DNA of 64,000 nucleotides from Aquilaria yunnanensis. Taxonomy: Eukaryota; Streptophyta; Magnoliopsida; Malvales; Thymelaeaceae. The stretch covers positions 119,033,413 through 119,097,412 of the forward strand of contig CM077593.1 in the NCBI GenBank assembly GCA_039654915.1, written 5' to 3'. Under the pieces are notes generated by a model, which worked only from the letters and a program-made list of their open reading frames with translations, did not search any database and was not told the DNA's origin. This document shows, one piece after another, positions 1 through 10,345 of the stretch (its first letter is position 1; each line of letters opens with the position of its first letter). A program made the translations under genes and the position numbers.

Positions 1-2930
1 GTCCTCTATTCTCGCTCTGTTGCTTCCAATGGCAGAGCAAGCATGTGCACATGGAATCCCACTCAACTGCCACTTTCTGCAGCTACAAGTGTGATTTGCC
101 AGGTCAACCACAAACTGCCCATTACGTGTGCTTACTTGGCACTGTGATCCTCCAGAACCCACAGGAATACACCAACCAGAATGTTCCATTGACTTATTTA
201 ACTTTTTCACTATCCTTGGACACACAACCCCTGTATAACTCTCTATTGCCTTCCTTCTATTTGCAATCCTCACCATTAATTTGGTTCTAACAATCTCTAG
301 CATTGTTAAAATTGGTTTGTCCCTAGCATCTAAGATAAATCTGTTAAAACACTCACAGATATTATTTAGGAGGATATCACACTTACAATACTCTCTGAAA
401 TGTGCCCTTGACCAGTGTTTTGGAGGAACAGAAGTCAACCATTTCCAAGCATTCTCATCCACTACCTTAATCCTCTCCATATACATGTTGAACTCTGCCA
501 CATAAGTACTTGTTGCTGCTGACCAAACCAACTCTTTTAGCACACCTCCGGGGTGGACACTCTTGAAGTTGTTATAGAGATGGCGTACACAGAATCTGTG
601 CTCTGCTTCAGGAAACAACTCATGCACTGCTGGAAGTAATCCCTACATTAAAAAGAATGGCATAATAAATATTAAAGGAAGTGATATAAGCAATCCCTAT
701 ATAAAATTACCAAGATTTTACCTTTTGTCTATCAGAAGTGATGGTCCAGTCTCTGCTATTTGCTTCGCCTATACCCAATTTCTCACCCAACAGACTAAGG
801 AACCAATGCCATGAATCAAATGACTCAACCTCCACCCTAGCATAGGCTATTGGGAAGATGCAATCATTTGCATCCAAACCAACAGCAGCAAGAAGTTGAC
901 CCCCATAATGACCTTTGAGAAAACAGCCATCCACACCAATTATAGGCCTGCATCCAGCAAGGAACCCTTCCTTACATGCCTCCAGACATATGAACACCCT
1001 CTGAAATACTAAATTATCAAGACGTAGCTTGAACATAGTTCCAGGATTAGTCCTTCTGAGCTCACCCCCATAATCAGCCAACTTGGCAAATTGTATTTTC
1101 TCATCACCTCTTATAATCTGAAGCGCCTTCTTAATCCCTCTCCATACTTTTGTCCTAGGGACATCTAAGTTGAAATCCCTGTTAATCTGATCCCTCAGTG
1201 CTGTTATGGAAATGTCAGGGTCAGACCTTACATTTTCGAGATATGTCTGAGCAATCCAGCCAAACTTGGTATGCTTAGACTTGAAGACCTTGATGCAACT
1301 GTGGTCACCAATGTATGTTTTTATTTGCACCATCCCACCCTCAACAGGTGTAGCATATAATGTCCAAGGACACCCCTCTGCACATTTGGCCCTTAGCCTA
1401 CGTTTCTCACTCTTCACAACCCTTACTCCACACCTTGACTTAATTCCATAAGTCCGTATTGCTTTTCTCAACACATCAAAGGAGGTGAACTTCTGACCCA
1501 AAAGGAACTTAGGGTCACTTATGTCAGACCTCTCATTGAAACTGGGGTACCTATCACCTTCATCACTATCTGAGTATATACTTTGCAAATCATCAAAGTC
1601 CAAATCTTCCTCAGACTCTAATTCATATGTATAGCCCATACATGAATTCTTCCCTTTACTACTTTCTACCCTAGTTCCTGGAATATGGTCAGCCATGTCA
1701 TTATCTTCCTGTCCGATGTCATTGTCTGACTCCTCAAACTCTATCTCACAACTTTCTGTTCCAGAATTAGGCTCATAGTCTACATCCTCTGTGGTTGCTT
1801 CACTATCATCCCCATCATCCCCTTCATCAGCCCTATTGCCACTACCCACTGGGGTACTATCTGATCTTTCTATTTCCTCATCTTCAGCCTCATTATTGAC
1901 TTCAACATTCTTATATCCTACCTCATGCTCATCTTCCACCTCAACATTCTCAGCTGCCACATTCACTTCAGCCTCATTATTGACTTCAACATTCTCACAT
2001 CCTACTTCATGCTCATCTTCCACCTCAACATTCTCAGCTGCCACATTCACTTTAGCATTTACATTACCCTTCTCAACATCTCTTCCCAACATTTGCTCTT
2101 CATTCTCCTCCACAACCCATGTCAGTGCTTTTCTTTGGCTACTTTCACATTTTTGTTTGCTTACAAATGTAGCACACTTCTTCCTTGATTGTGGACAACT
2201 TTCATCACCCTCTTCAACAATTTCTTCTATGACAGCCTTCTTAGGACTAATATGTTCTTTAATTTTCCCTAGAAATGCCAACTCATCCTTAATCATCTCT
2301 GCTTTACTCTTTATCACAATGTATATTTCAATAACAGGATTCTCAGGCAAACAAAGCATCATCATCTGCATCACATCAGCCTCATCTTTCAGAGGGATTA
2401 AACCATCATCAAGAGGCATCCCTGGATATAACCAGAAGTAATCCATGTACCCTGAGTAACCCAATTCCTCCACCATTTTGTCCAACTCTGTTAGACTAAA
2501 CCTATCAAATTGACAATAGTCCCAGTAGTTAACAGAACCCTCAATGTATGCTTTCCATGGTAACTTCCCAAAAAATCCCCCATGGTGCATTTTCACAGTG
2601 AAATAACCATCACCACGCCCTGCAAATGGAAAATACTAATTATGTTAATCACCAATATTTTATATTCCACCCATCCATTCTCACATAATTCTATATTCTC
2701 CTATGGTCCCCATTTGGTCCCCCTTCCCCTACAGATACACACACGCCACTCACACATACGACACACACATACCACCCACTTACCCCACCATGCCTTTTAC
2801 TTCCCCAACGCCCCCACACATCCACATTCAACTCTAAAATATTCTCTATCACTTAATCATAAAAGCATATAGACTTACTGTACTCTAGGCAGCCTTCATT
2901 CCCATCTCTCTTCACTTTCTCTGCAACCAT
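1..2930 (-). CDS. MuDR-family transposase (MULE), 3 visible exons, 3' end off window
   Basis: Exons on the minus strand: 2930-2879, 2619-722 and 642-1, joined in frame across GT-AG introns (introns 2878-2620 and 721-643). At least 864 residues are visible. In order: an N-terminal PB1-like segment (YFTVKMHHGG, then WDYCQFDRFSLTEL); a long acidic linker; a MuDR DNA-binding type region (CGVRVVKSEKRRLRAKC ... CPWTLYA); the MULE transposase core (GVDGCFLKGHYGGQLLAAVG, then DSWHWFLSLL); and a SWIM zinc finger (CSCRKWQLSGIPCAHA) just before the window edge. MULE transposases act in the nucleus, binding element ends and catalysing cut-and-paste transposition. The ATG at 2930 lies in a short first exon and gives an open frame into exon 2. 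Starting within exon 2 (ATG at 2590) would cut off the YFTV part of the PB1-like domain. No stop or frameshift was seen. Confidence 0.88.
1892..2059 (-). repeat. 84-bp tandem duplication inside the transposase linker
   Basis: Two 84-bp units (period measured from 1892 to 1976) encode two copies of a 28-residue acidic unit containing ENVEVEDEHEVG and NVEVNNEAE. The frame is preserved. It sits in the low-complexity linker between the PB1-like and DNA-binding regions, so it probably changes only linker length. Confidence 0.85.
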
Positions 2931-3168
2931 TTTTTTGCGGCAATCTCTTATCTTTTCGGCAATCTCTTATCTTTTTTTCGATTATCTAATATTTTTCGTG
3001 TTCTCAGCTTCGTGATTCCAAATGTACTCTGGGCAGCCTTCATTCCCATCTCTCTTCACTTTCTCTGCAACCATTTTTTTGCGGCAATCTCTTATCTTTT
3101 CGGCAATCTCTTATCTTTTTTTCGATTATCTAATATTTTTCGTGTTCTCAGCTTCGTGATTCCAAATC
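2881..3168 (-). repeat. 144-bp tandem duplication covering the first coding exon and 5' leader of the MULE
   Basis: Two near-identical 144-bp units (2881-3024 and 3025-3168). The inner copy contains the first coding exon (ATG at 2930) and ends exactly at its splice donor. The outer copy carries the same ATG and codons but has no GT donor. It would instead be read as a short upstream ORF in the leader. Confidence 0.9.
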
Positions 3169-3544
3169 TTCTCTCCGTGAGATGTCAGATTTTTTTCTCG
3201 TTCTCAAACCCTATCTCTCTTTCATTCTCTTCTCTCTCCACTGTCTCTGGACTCTGCTACGCACGCTCGGTAACCGCTGAACGTCCCGCTCCTCTGTTTT
3301 CTCTCTTTTCCCATTTTTTTCATCTCGCAAATTAATGACTGGTGTGTTTACTGGCCAGCGTGGACATTCGGGTGCCACATAAGCATTAACGTGGCGTTCG
3401 CCGTCCATTTAGACGAGTTCCGTCCATGTAGGGGTTGAAATGAAACGTTTTAATGGGGTTAGGGACACGCAACGAACAAAGTGAAGGTTAGGGTTAGAAC
3501 AGAAACAATAATTAAAGGTTGGGGGTAGCGCGTGCAATTTACCC

Positions 3545-4098
3545 GCTTTTTCTCTTATTGTTGCGGACCCCTCGGCTTTTGCCGTGGCTATTTCAGTGAG
3601 TTGGGGAAGCTGGAGCACGAGTTGAAAGAAGAATCAAACGAGTCAGACGAGTGAAACGAGTCTAATGAGTTTACCAAGTTCGACCTGCCCTGCCCGGAGT
3701 TGATGTTATTATTCTGGTAACGGGTTTAATCAGGTCTTTTGGGGCTGATTTTGGTTTTCTTTTTGGGTTCGCTAATTGGGAAGCCCATTCAATATGGGCT
3801 GAAACTTCAGATCCAATTGTAACCGATGATATATCACATATTCTTATTATAGTTTGTTTTTTGTTCTTTTGCTTAGCTGAATGGATCCCTAATTCCCTTC
3901 TTCGCTTCGCTGTCTCTTCTCCATCTACGCTCTTGACCTTGGCTTAAGCTTCATTGGTCGCTACAGTTTCAGCGAAATCCTTATCATCATTGCCAACATC
4001 TTACGTGAAGCTTTTCCCAATTATTTCTCTCAAATTTGGCTAACTTTCTCAGACATCGAACTTGAAGTTGGGCAGAAGAAGACAACAGAGCACAAAAT
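3545..4098. other. Intergenic/promoter region between the MULE and the LYR-motif gene
   Basis: Contains short repeats of the type acgagt around 3615-3670 and then AT-rich DNA leading to the probable 5' UTR of the downstream gene. No convincing TATA box was assigned and no other gene was seen. Confidence 0.4.
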
Positions 4099-5211
4099 AT
4101 GCCATCTCTGCAAACCGCTCTGCCTCCGGAGCTTGCCAACAATGCCATTAGAGTAAGAAATATTTCCATAATTATGGGTTAGTTTTAATTTACTGATATT
4201 TTCATCCTCTTCTCAATTTATCAGCTGTACCGGGAGTGCCTTCGGAGGGCTAAATATATCGGCCATCAAGTATGTCATCATGCTCTACTTATATAGCTGT
4301 AGAACTCATTGCATGTTTGCTTTACTGAAATCTGTTTTACTGTTCAGATTAGTGATTAGTTCTAGGGTTTAACATATATGAACTTTACTAGAATTTATGG
4401 AGGGGCTTGCCTTTAAATAAGTATAGTAAAAACAGTGGATTCATATGTTGCGTCACAACTAGTTAATATCAAGGCTTAGCAGATTACAGATTTTATTGAC
4501 CCTGTAATTAACAAGCATTTAAGAAATTGCAATACTGACAAGCATTTTCCTCTACAGTTAGTATTATTTTTCATGTAAGGACCAATTTCTCCAAATGCTT
4601 TCTACCTAGCTGTTGTCACCAATCTGTCCTCATATAGTTGTGCCAGCATAATAAAAGTGTACTTATTTCCTTGTTGATTTCTCCTATAAATGATATCAAG
4701 AGCGTGCTCGAACTAACTTCATCACCTTTCTGCATGTACTGTAGCAACATAATACAGAGCTTCTCATTGGTATCGTTAGGCAGCAATTCAAAAGAAACAT
4801 GCATGAGAAAGATCCAGAGAAGATTCAGAAGTTGAAGGATGAGTAAGTTTCTTTCCATCTTTTGTGATATCACGTGTGCCCGCCCGACCAGTTGGCCGTC
4901 ACTTGTCACAATAGGTTGTAGATGATAGTCAGATTAAAGCATGTTTCTGATGCCTACCTAGCAGCTTTGCATGTACTTCTGAATTCTGAGTGGGTATGGC
5001 ACCCTTTCACCAGCTCGAAACTGGTTGGAGAGGATGCAATGTGTAGAAATAAAAGAAAGCATCTCAACTTTTGCTTCGGGGCATTCGAGAGCAATATCAA
5101 GAGTTCACATTTATCGTATTTGCATTTTGCAGTGCGGCCAGGGGACTCATCAATCACATGCTGCACGAGTCTGAGAAGTTGTCTGGACGTAAATTCAGCC
5201 AAAGCTCTTGA
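4099..5211 (+). CDS. LYRM9: LYR-motif protein, LYRM9-like (Arabidopsis At3g19508 type)
   Basis: Four exons, 4099-4152, 4225-4269, 4745-4842 and 5133-5211, joined at GT-AG sites, give a 91-residue protein. It begins MPSLQTALPPELANNAIR, followed by the LYR motif at residues 19-21 (LYRECLRRAKYIGHQ). The middle has QHNTELLIGIVRQQFKRNM and the C-terminus is GLINHMLHESEKLSGRKFSQ. Length and sequence fit the small plant LYRM9-like family. LYR proteins are mostly mitochondrial and bind acyl-ACP/ISCU-type partners, helping assembly of respiratory complexes or Fe-S delivery. The exact client of LYRM9 is not known to me. The final exon uses an acceptor at 5132; reading through the preceding donor at 4843 would stop at once. 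Family assignment is strong; cell location is inferred from the family. Confidence 0.9.
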
Positions 5212-5900
5212 AGATGTTTGAAATTTTCTCTCTTGATAGACTCCAGCGTGTCTTGACGAATAAAGATGACATTTGTGCTTCCGATCTGGTTTAAATCGGA
5301 ATGAAGGTGAAACTTGCGCATTTTGTGATCAATGTATACCCATTTTTCATCCAACACACACTGGTGGAGAATTGCTGATGAATCAATAAGAAAGAACTTT
5401 GTGTCCTAATTCAAATCATGTCAGGAGTGGCCTAGGTCTATCTGGTGAGGCTGGGAAATGGGCTTGGACTATACTGCGCTGAGAGAAATCGGCTAATTTA
5501 ATTACGCAATGTTTAATTTTTATAATGAAAATAATATGTAGGAGCATTTTGATTAATTTGAAAGGGATTCGATGTATTTTTTTTTTTTTAATGTCCTCTT
5601 TACGTAAACCTGGGTTAATATCAACCTTGGAACATGAATAACTGTTATTGATCTTCCTCTGAATTCAAAAAAAAAAAAAAAAGGAAAACAACAACAACAA
5701 AAAAAACCTTATAGGCGCCAAAGCTCCATTGCTTAATGTGGATGAATATTTTTTATGATATAATAATAACACCAGAAATATTAGTATGCGTTAAGTAAAT
5801 AACTTATGGCCCAGATAAAGACTAAGAAGATAAATGGAATTATCGGGACTAGCATTCATCTGTGATCCAATTGACATTTTTACAATTTCGATTGGTCAGA
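5212..5900. other. 3' flank of the LYR-motif gene, no gene seen
   Basis: AT-rich DNA with an A-rich tract at about 5668-5707 (poly-A followed by CAA repeats). No coding exon was recognised. Confidence 0.4.
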
Positions 5901-6005
5901 TCAGCAAGAATTGAAGCAGCAGCAGCAGTTGAAAGAGTTGGTGGAGGCTCCAATGACCCAAGAACTAAGTACTGGGAATATACAAAGCTCGTTCCACTCA
6001 TTTAA
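5901..6005 (+). other. Possible terminal exon or gene fragment, unidentified
   Basis: After a possible acceptor (ttggtcag, ending near 5899), an open frame reads SARIEAAAAVERVGGG, then SNDPRTKYWEYTKLVPLI and a TAA at 6003. The composition looks like real protein rather than chance, but I do not recognise the family and found no matching upstream exons. It may be a relic of a last exon. Confidence 0.25.
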
Positions 6006-6499
6006 AGTCAAGCTAAGTAGTGAAGAAGACAAATAATTTCTGTTCTGGAACCTTACTGAGATAAATCCCCTTTTGTGTAGCTCTGATTTACGGGTGTAGC
6101 AAGCAAGGTTATTTGTGTGTGGTTACTGAATTGAATTATAGCAATGTTTACTAGCCCCACTTGTAAGCTAATCCTGTAGTTGCGGTTGATGCTTGAACAG
6201 GAAGCAAGTAAAGAGGACCAGTACGCAGCGCAAAAGGAACCCGGAGCCTATTGCTGCAGATTGTCACTCTGCAATCTGCTAAAGCAATGGGATCTAACGT
6301 AAGCTCTAACCCTCTGTATGTATCTTTTGTGTACCGCCAAATGATCCATGTGTAATACAAGCAGTTTGTGGATAACCTTTGTGAATCTCGTTTGGTACCA
6401 GATCCAAATGAATTTTACAGTAAGCTGAACCTTAAAACCTTTGTGCTAACGAGGCCCCCTCACATGACAACCCACGGAACGTTAAAGCTTCGACTGCAA

Positions 6500-6593
6500 C
6501 TAGCGAGGGGCGCGTGAACGCAGGTCCTCTCTACCCCACTGCTCTAACCCATAGGCCTTATTGATCACCCATCAACCCCGTCCAGATAAGTAT
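6500..6593 (-). pseudogene. Truncated U1 snRNA pseudogene
   Basis: On the minus strand it begins ATACTTATCTGG (functional U1: ATACTTACCTGG), followed by stem-loop I-like sequence (GGGGTTGATGGGTGATCAA). It then jumps to a diverged stem-loop IV (CCTGCGTTCACGCGCCCCTC). The middle, including stem-loops II and III and the Sm site AATTTGTGG, is missing. Upstream, at about 6659-6669, is a decayed USE (ACCCCACATAA). One base of the 5'-splice-site pairing region is changed. It is related to the two longer U1 copies at 8982 and 23533. Confidence 0.75.
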
Positions 6594-7925
6594 GTTAATA
6601 AGGGAGCTTCGGTTTGCTTTTGTGTGCTTCTGCTCCATACCCAACGACGTGCTTCATTATGTGGGGTAAGTTCACTTCTGCAAACTCTTTATCGCTCTCC
6701 TTGTAATGGTTTTCGTCCAAATTTCCACCCCCTGCAGTTTGATTAATCTCGACTTTAAAAATCCAGATGCACGAGTTTTGATAATTAGTGGTGCGTTTGA
6801 ATAACTCTCTCTCCCTGTCTCTTTCTCTGTAATGGTTGTGGCAACTAGAACCATCACCTGAAATTCAGTGTTAGCATTAGTACAGAAAGAATTGCTAAGG
6901 AGACCATAAGAAAGAACCTCAAAGGATCGAATTTAGAGCATCTCAAGAAACTGAATCCAGAAACTAGACTTGTCAAGGAAAATGCATATTTTCTGCAATC
7001 AGCTGCGAGGCTAAGCAAAGCACTGTGTACCTTATCGTTGAAAAATAGCATCAAAACCAGCATGGTCGCCACATCTTCTCGTTGGACTTGGTTTGATGTC
7101 ATGCAACAACCGAGGGGAGATGGCACGCTTCATCAATGATAAGACTTTGCGAACTGAAATCTCCGTCTGAAGCAATATCAGGCAACTGCCACAACACCCT
7201 AGCAAATACGTATAGCAGCACTTATGCCTCATGCACAATGGCACCAACGACATTTGTTTGATTGTGTGTGTATCTGGTGATCGCAACTTGGTTTTGATGG
7301 GTGATCGTTTTGGAAATTTTGCACGATTGTCGGCCGCAGCTAGCTGATGAAGTCAAGGAAACAGCAACATGTGTACCCAAACTAGGCCCTGCCTTCTATT
7401 TAGAACACAAGAACATTCTTCAACAATATCATGTGTAACAGGAAATGACATTTTGTGTTGAAACATTGTACATCAAGAAAATAAGTTGAGAACCAAAACG
7501 ACACAAGAAGCCGACTCTATTGAGCAAATAAAGAAGGGGAGAAAGGTCAGATTGAACAAAGGAGTCAGAAATAATCTTGGATAGATTGAACAAAGGATTC
7601 CTACTGCAAAGAGTTGCATTCCTCGAAAATTTGTCCGCTTTTTATCGGCTCTCTTTTTCTGAGATCGAACCTATATATTTGTATCATAAACTGAATACAA
7701 CAATGTGAACTCGGCTGACGGAAAAAGAAAAGAAAAACAAGCAGACTTGGGGAAAGCTAGTTGCATGATAGAAAATGATACTATCATGAGCAGATGTTGA
7801 ACATCTGAGAAACAACCACATCAGCTAGATATAAAATCTTTCACCTTGAACCCATACAACATGTCCTGAGCCATGGACCAAAAGCCTCAACCTTTTGCCA
7901 GGATGAAATAAATCCAGAATGAAAT
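6594..7925. other. Intergenic stretch, no gene seen
   Basis: The first ~100 bases are the decayed U1 promoter. The rest has no recognisable gene, RNA or transposon terminus; open frames are short and do not resemble known families. Confidence 0.4.
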
Positions 7926-8116
7926 TAATCACCAGCAACATGACTAGCTAAAATCCATCAGCTTAAAAACCTCAACTAAAGATTGATGGGACGATCCAAA
8001 GGCTTGCTCACCTCCAAAAACAATCACCAGCATCATGACCAACTCAAGTCCATCAGCCTGAAAACCTTAACTAACGATTGATGGGGCAATCCAAAGGATC
8101 ACTCCCTCCAAAAATT
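7926..8116 (-). repeat. Tandem duplication of the U5 snRNA 3' region
   Basis: Two units of about 96 bp (7926-8021 and 8022-8116) share aatcaccagc, ccatcagc, gattgatggg, atccaaagg and cctccaaaaa. The second unit is the 3' part of the U5 gene just upstream in transcription (Sm site, 3' hairpin, 3' box). The first is an extra, diverged copy that lacks the rest of the RNA. Confidence 0.75.
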
Positions 8117-8205
8117 GGCGTATGCCGCTTTATGTGGCGAGCACACGGTATTCTTTAGTAAAAGGCGAAAGAATAGTTCGCTATGTGCTCACCACACAGC
8201 TCCGT
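8086..8205 (-). ncRNA. U5: U5 spliceosomal snRNA gene (copy A)
   Basis: The minus strand contains the invariant U5 loop I region (TCTTTCGCCTTTTACTAAAG) on stem I, with GAGCTGTGTGGTGAGCAC pairing to GTGTGCTCGCCACA. An Sm-type site, AATTTTTGG, lies at about 8108-8116. A short 3' hairpin (ATCC/GGAT) follows, then a 3' box-like CA-N9-AGTTAAG at 8065-8083. U5 is the core RNA of the U5 snRNP; loop I aligns exon ends in the spliceosome. The end points are estimated from promoter spacing and the 3' box; a length near 120 nt is normal. All expected elements are present, so it is probably functional. Confidence 0.88.
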
Positions 8206-8966
8206 GCCTTGTTTAATCTCGAGTGCCTAGTTTTATGAAGGATTTGGTAGTTTAGGGTAGTCCTGAAGAGCAATGTGGGACTTTCTTGCTTCCAGTAGTC
8301 TACCACTTCCAACACCAATAAGCCTCTGCTTCTGCTGCCTGTTAAAGCCACGAATCGCTGTCAGCAAGTAATTACAGTTCAACAGCTCAACACTGTTCAG
8401 GGATTTAGAACACTAAACAAATAAACACGGATTCTGAAAGCCTCATTACAGACATCTTATTGTCAGCACTTCTCGAGTTTGCAAATTGCCTTCACTCCAT
8501 CTCTTTTTTAATTGTTTGATGATTATCGCTGATTTCCCTTGTTTTTTACTGTTCCGAAACCACATCAAGAAAAACATGGGGAGTTATAATCACAAGCTAT
8601 CATCTTATTGTGAAACATGAAGACTGACCAGATTTTTGCTTCCGATGACACATGACACATCCTTAAAAAAGGAAAATAGAGAAGTCCTATTCTGCAGCAG
8701 AACCACATATTCTTGATATCCAGGAAAAGCAACAAAATCACAAATCCTAAATACAAGCAACATTCATGCCCACAGACAATCAGCACAACAATCCAATCCA
8801 TCAATCAAGATGCATATGACTACCCATAACTATAATATAGAACAAGACACAACTTTGAACAATTTAACAGTAGTGGCTGAACCATACGCAATTTAGTTAT
8901 CTAAACAAAACCATAGATACCTGCACGTCAGCAAGCCCAGTTGCGCGAGTACCTTTTGAAAATAGC
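8206..8966. other. Spacer between U5 and U1 copy A
   Basis: Apart from the U5 promoter, no gene was seen. Much of this spacer is recognisably duplicated at 22530-23500, including attacagacatcttattgtc near 8447 and the block near 8590-8790. Confidence 0.6.
8229..8281 (-). promoter_or_regulatory. Plant snRNA promoter of U5 copy A: USE + TATA
   Basis: An upstream sequence element, GTCCCACATTG (consensus RTCCCACATCG), lies at 8271-8281. A TATA-like CATAAAACT lies at 8229-8237, about 25-30 bp before the RNA start. The gap of about 33 bp between them is the spacing expected of RNA polymerase II plant snRNA promoters. Confidence 0.85.
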
Positions 8967-8980
8967 TTCAACTGAGATTG
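8967..8980 (-). terminator. snRNA 3' box of U1 copy A
   Basis: CAATCTCAGTTGAA on the minus strand exactly fits the plant snRNA 3'-end signal CA-N(3-10)-AGTNNAA and lies directly after the stem-loop IV end. Confidence 0.85.
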
Positions 8981-8981
8981 G

Positions 8982-9141
8982 CAGGGGCCGCGCGGACGCA
9001 GGCCCCCTCTACCACAAATTATGACGTTGGCTCTTCCTCTTGGGAAGACCATAGAACAGCACCCCTCCTCAGTGCAATGGAGGTCACTGCTCTAGGCCAT
9101 GAGCCTTATTGAACACCCATTGACCCCGTCCAGGTAAGTAT
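8982..9141 (-). ncRNA. U1: U1 spliceosomal snRNA gene (copy A)
   Basis: The minus-strand transcript begins ATACTTACCTGG, the exact 5'-splice-site pairing end of U1. Stem-loop II carries the U1A-binding loop (CTCCATTGCACTGAGGAG). The Sm site AATTTGTGG and the GC-rich stem-loop IV (GGGGGCCTGCG ... CGCGGCCCC) follow. U1 starts spliceosome assembly by pairing with 5' splice sites. A length near 160 nt fits plant U1. One odd point: the stem-loop I loop, normally GATCA-N-GAAG for U1-70K binding, reads GTTCAATAAG here. Promoter and 3' box are both good, so it may be expressed. Confidence 0.9.
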
Positions 9142-9164
9142 GTTGCGACGAGAGCTTGGCTTTG

Positions 9165-9216
9165 AATTTGTATGCTTCTGCCCCAGACACAAGCAAGTGC
9201 TTTACTTATGTGGGAT
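9165..9216 (-). promoter_or_regulatory. Plant snRNA promoter of U1 copy A: USE + TATA-like
   Basis: The USE ATCCCACATAA lies at 9206-9216 (9 of 11 bases of RTCCCACATCG), about 65-75 bp upstream of the U1 start. A CATACAAATTC TATA-like box lies near -30. The spacing is of the polymerase II snRNA type. Confidence 0.8.
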
Positions 9217-9260
9217 AAGAATTGTTCACTCCCCTTGTAATGTTTTCCTCCAAACTTCCA

Positions 9261-9823
9261 AATGTAGGTGATTTCATCATTAAGGGTATGATCTAATAAT
9301 TCTAACGCGTTCTTTTGGGATAAGATATTTATATGATTTAGTATTACGGATTGAGATCAAACCCGTAAATTGCCTAGTTACAAATTACAATCACTTGCCC
9401 TCGACAGAATGGGAATGCAGCAGAAGACCGCATACCTCAAGGTAGCTTGCTGACCAATGGGAAGACCAAGTGCTGTTGTGTTCTTGACATATTGCGTAAA
9501 CGAGCTGGTGGTTGGTATAAACGCACTGACGCAACGGAGGGTGGCAGTGAATTGGATTCAGTAATTTGTAGGGAATTACTCCCAATCTTACTTAATTATG
9601 TCCAGTTCTTTTTTGTTTTGTTGACTTTTCTTGGTCGGGTTTCTGTCATGGTGTCTCCCAGGTGGATTGCTTTCTTCTTTCTTGAATTTATAAGAATTGC
9701 TAATATTTGTTGTACAATAGAAAAAAGATAATAAGAAAATCCAGCTATCTGAAAGGGTTGTGTACTAGAAATTTCTTGGTACTAGAAACCCAACTAAACG
9801 CTAGACTTGGTATTGTTTGTATT
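9261..9823. other. Intergenic stretch, no gene seen
   Basis: AT-rich DNA between the U1 promoter and a MITE. The open frames around 9390-9730 overlap each other on both strands and resemble nothing known. Confidence 0.4.
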
Positions 9824-9831
9824 CTCACCAC

Positions 9832-10345
9832 TAAGGGTGCTTATTCGGTTATTTCAATTTTAACCGAAATTGAATAATCAAATTTATTTGGTTTTCAGTT
9901 TTATATACTAATAACTGAATAGGTCGAATTATAGGGGAAAACCGAAAAAACTGGAAAAAAAAATTCAGTTATTCTGTTTTCATTTGAAATAACCGAATTA
10001 TATACATACATTTTCTAAACTTTAAACATTCATCACATATTTCAATCTAAACACACATTCTAATCACATAGCAAGTATCTATAATTCATTCAAAATCCAA
10101 ACATTACATACATACACATAACAAACATATATCACACACATAATCATTTCCAAATCTCAAACATAAATACTAGTAAAATAAAAATTCAGTTATTTCGGCT
10201 AACTGAATTTTAGTTGGGGCAAACCGAAAACTGAACCGAATTTCTATATTAGTTTTCAGTTATTTGTAAAATTGATAACCGATAACCGAAATTTTTTTCG
10301 GTTATTCAGTTATTTCGGATATAACTGAAATTTTGCTCACTCCTA
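9832..10345. mobile_element. hAT-like non-autonomous element (MITE)
   Basis: The termini TAAGGGTGCTTATTCGG and (reverse complement of the right end) TAGGAGTGAGCAAAATTTC enclose 514 bp. The interior contains inverted blocks of the type TTCGGTTATTTC / aaccgaaat. An 8-bp duplication, CTCACCAC / CTCACCGC, flanks it (one mismatch). TA-GGGTG ends and 8-bp duplications are typical of the hAT superfamily. It has no coding capacity. Confidence 0.7.

Larger units (their letters stand above)
1..3544 (-). mobile_element. Autonomous Mutator-like element (MULE), left end outside window
   Basis: One element holds the transposase gene and ends on the right at about 3544. Read on the minus strand, the terminus begins GGGTAAATTGC and continues with a CCCCCAACCTTTAATTATTG-type block (about 3484-3544). 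The same start and subterminal order appear at the end of the non-autonomous element at 16071, so I take this as a terminal inverted repeat. The second terminus and the target-site duplication are outside the window. All visible exons are open, so the element may have been active recently. That it is autonomous is inferred from the intact reading frame. Confidence 0.8.
8022..9260. repeat. Segmental duplication, unit A (U5 + U1 block; partner 22386-23820)
   Basis: The whole block, U5, spacer, U1 and promoter in the same order and strand, recurs at 22386-23820 with many base changes and small indels. Similarity also covers the non-RNA spacer, so this is a DNA segment duplication rather than independent retroposition of two RNAs. 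Confidence 0.8.

Noticed and set aside
1791..2441. Open frame of 216 codons on the + strand, Ser/Thr/Phe-rich
   Set aside because: It is the antisense of the acidic linker of the MULE transposase; the minus strand has the domains.
3211..3618. Short frames on both strands near the MULE end
   Set aside because: They lie in the terminal repeat and leader of the MULE and show no protein family.
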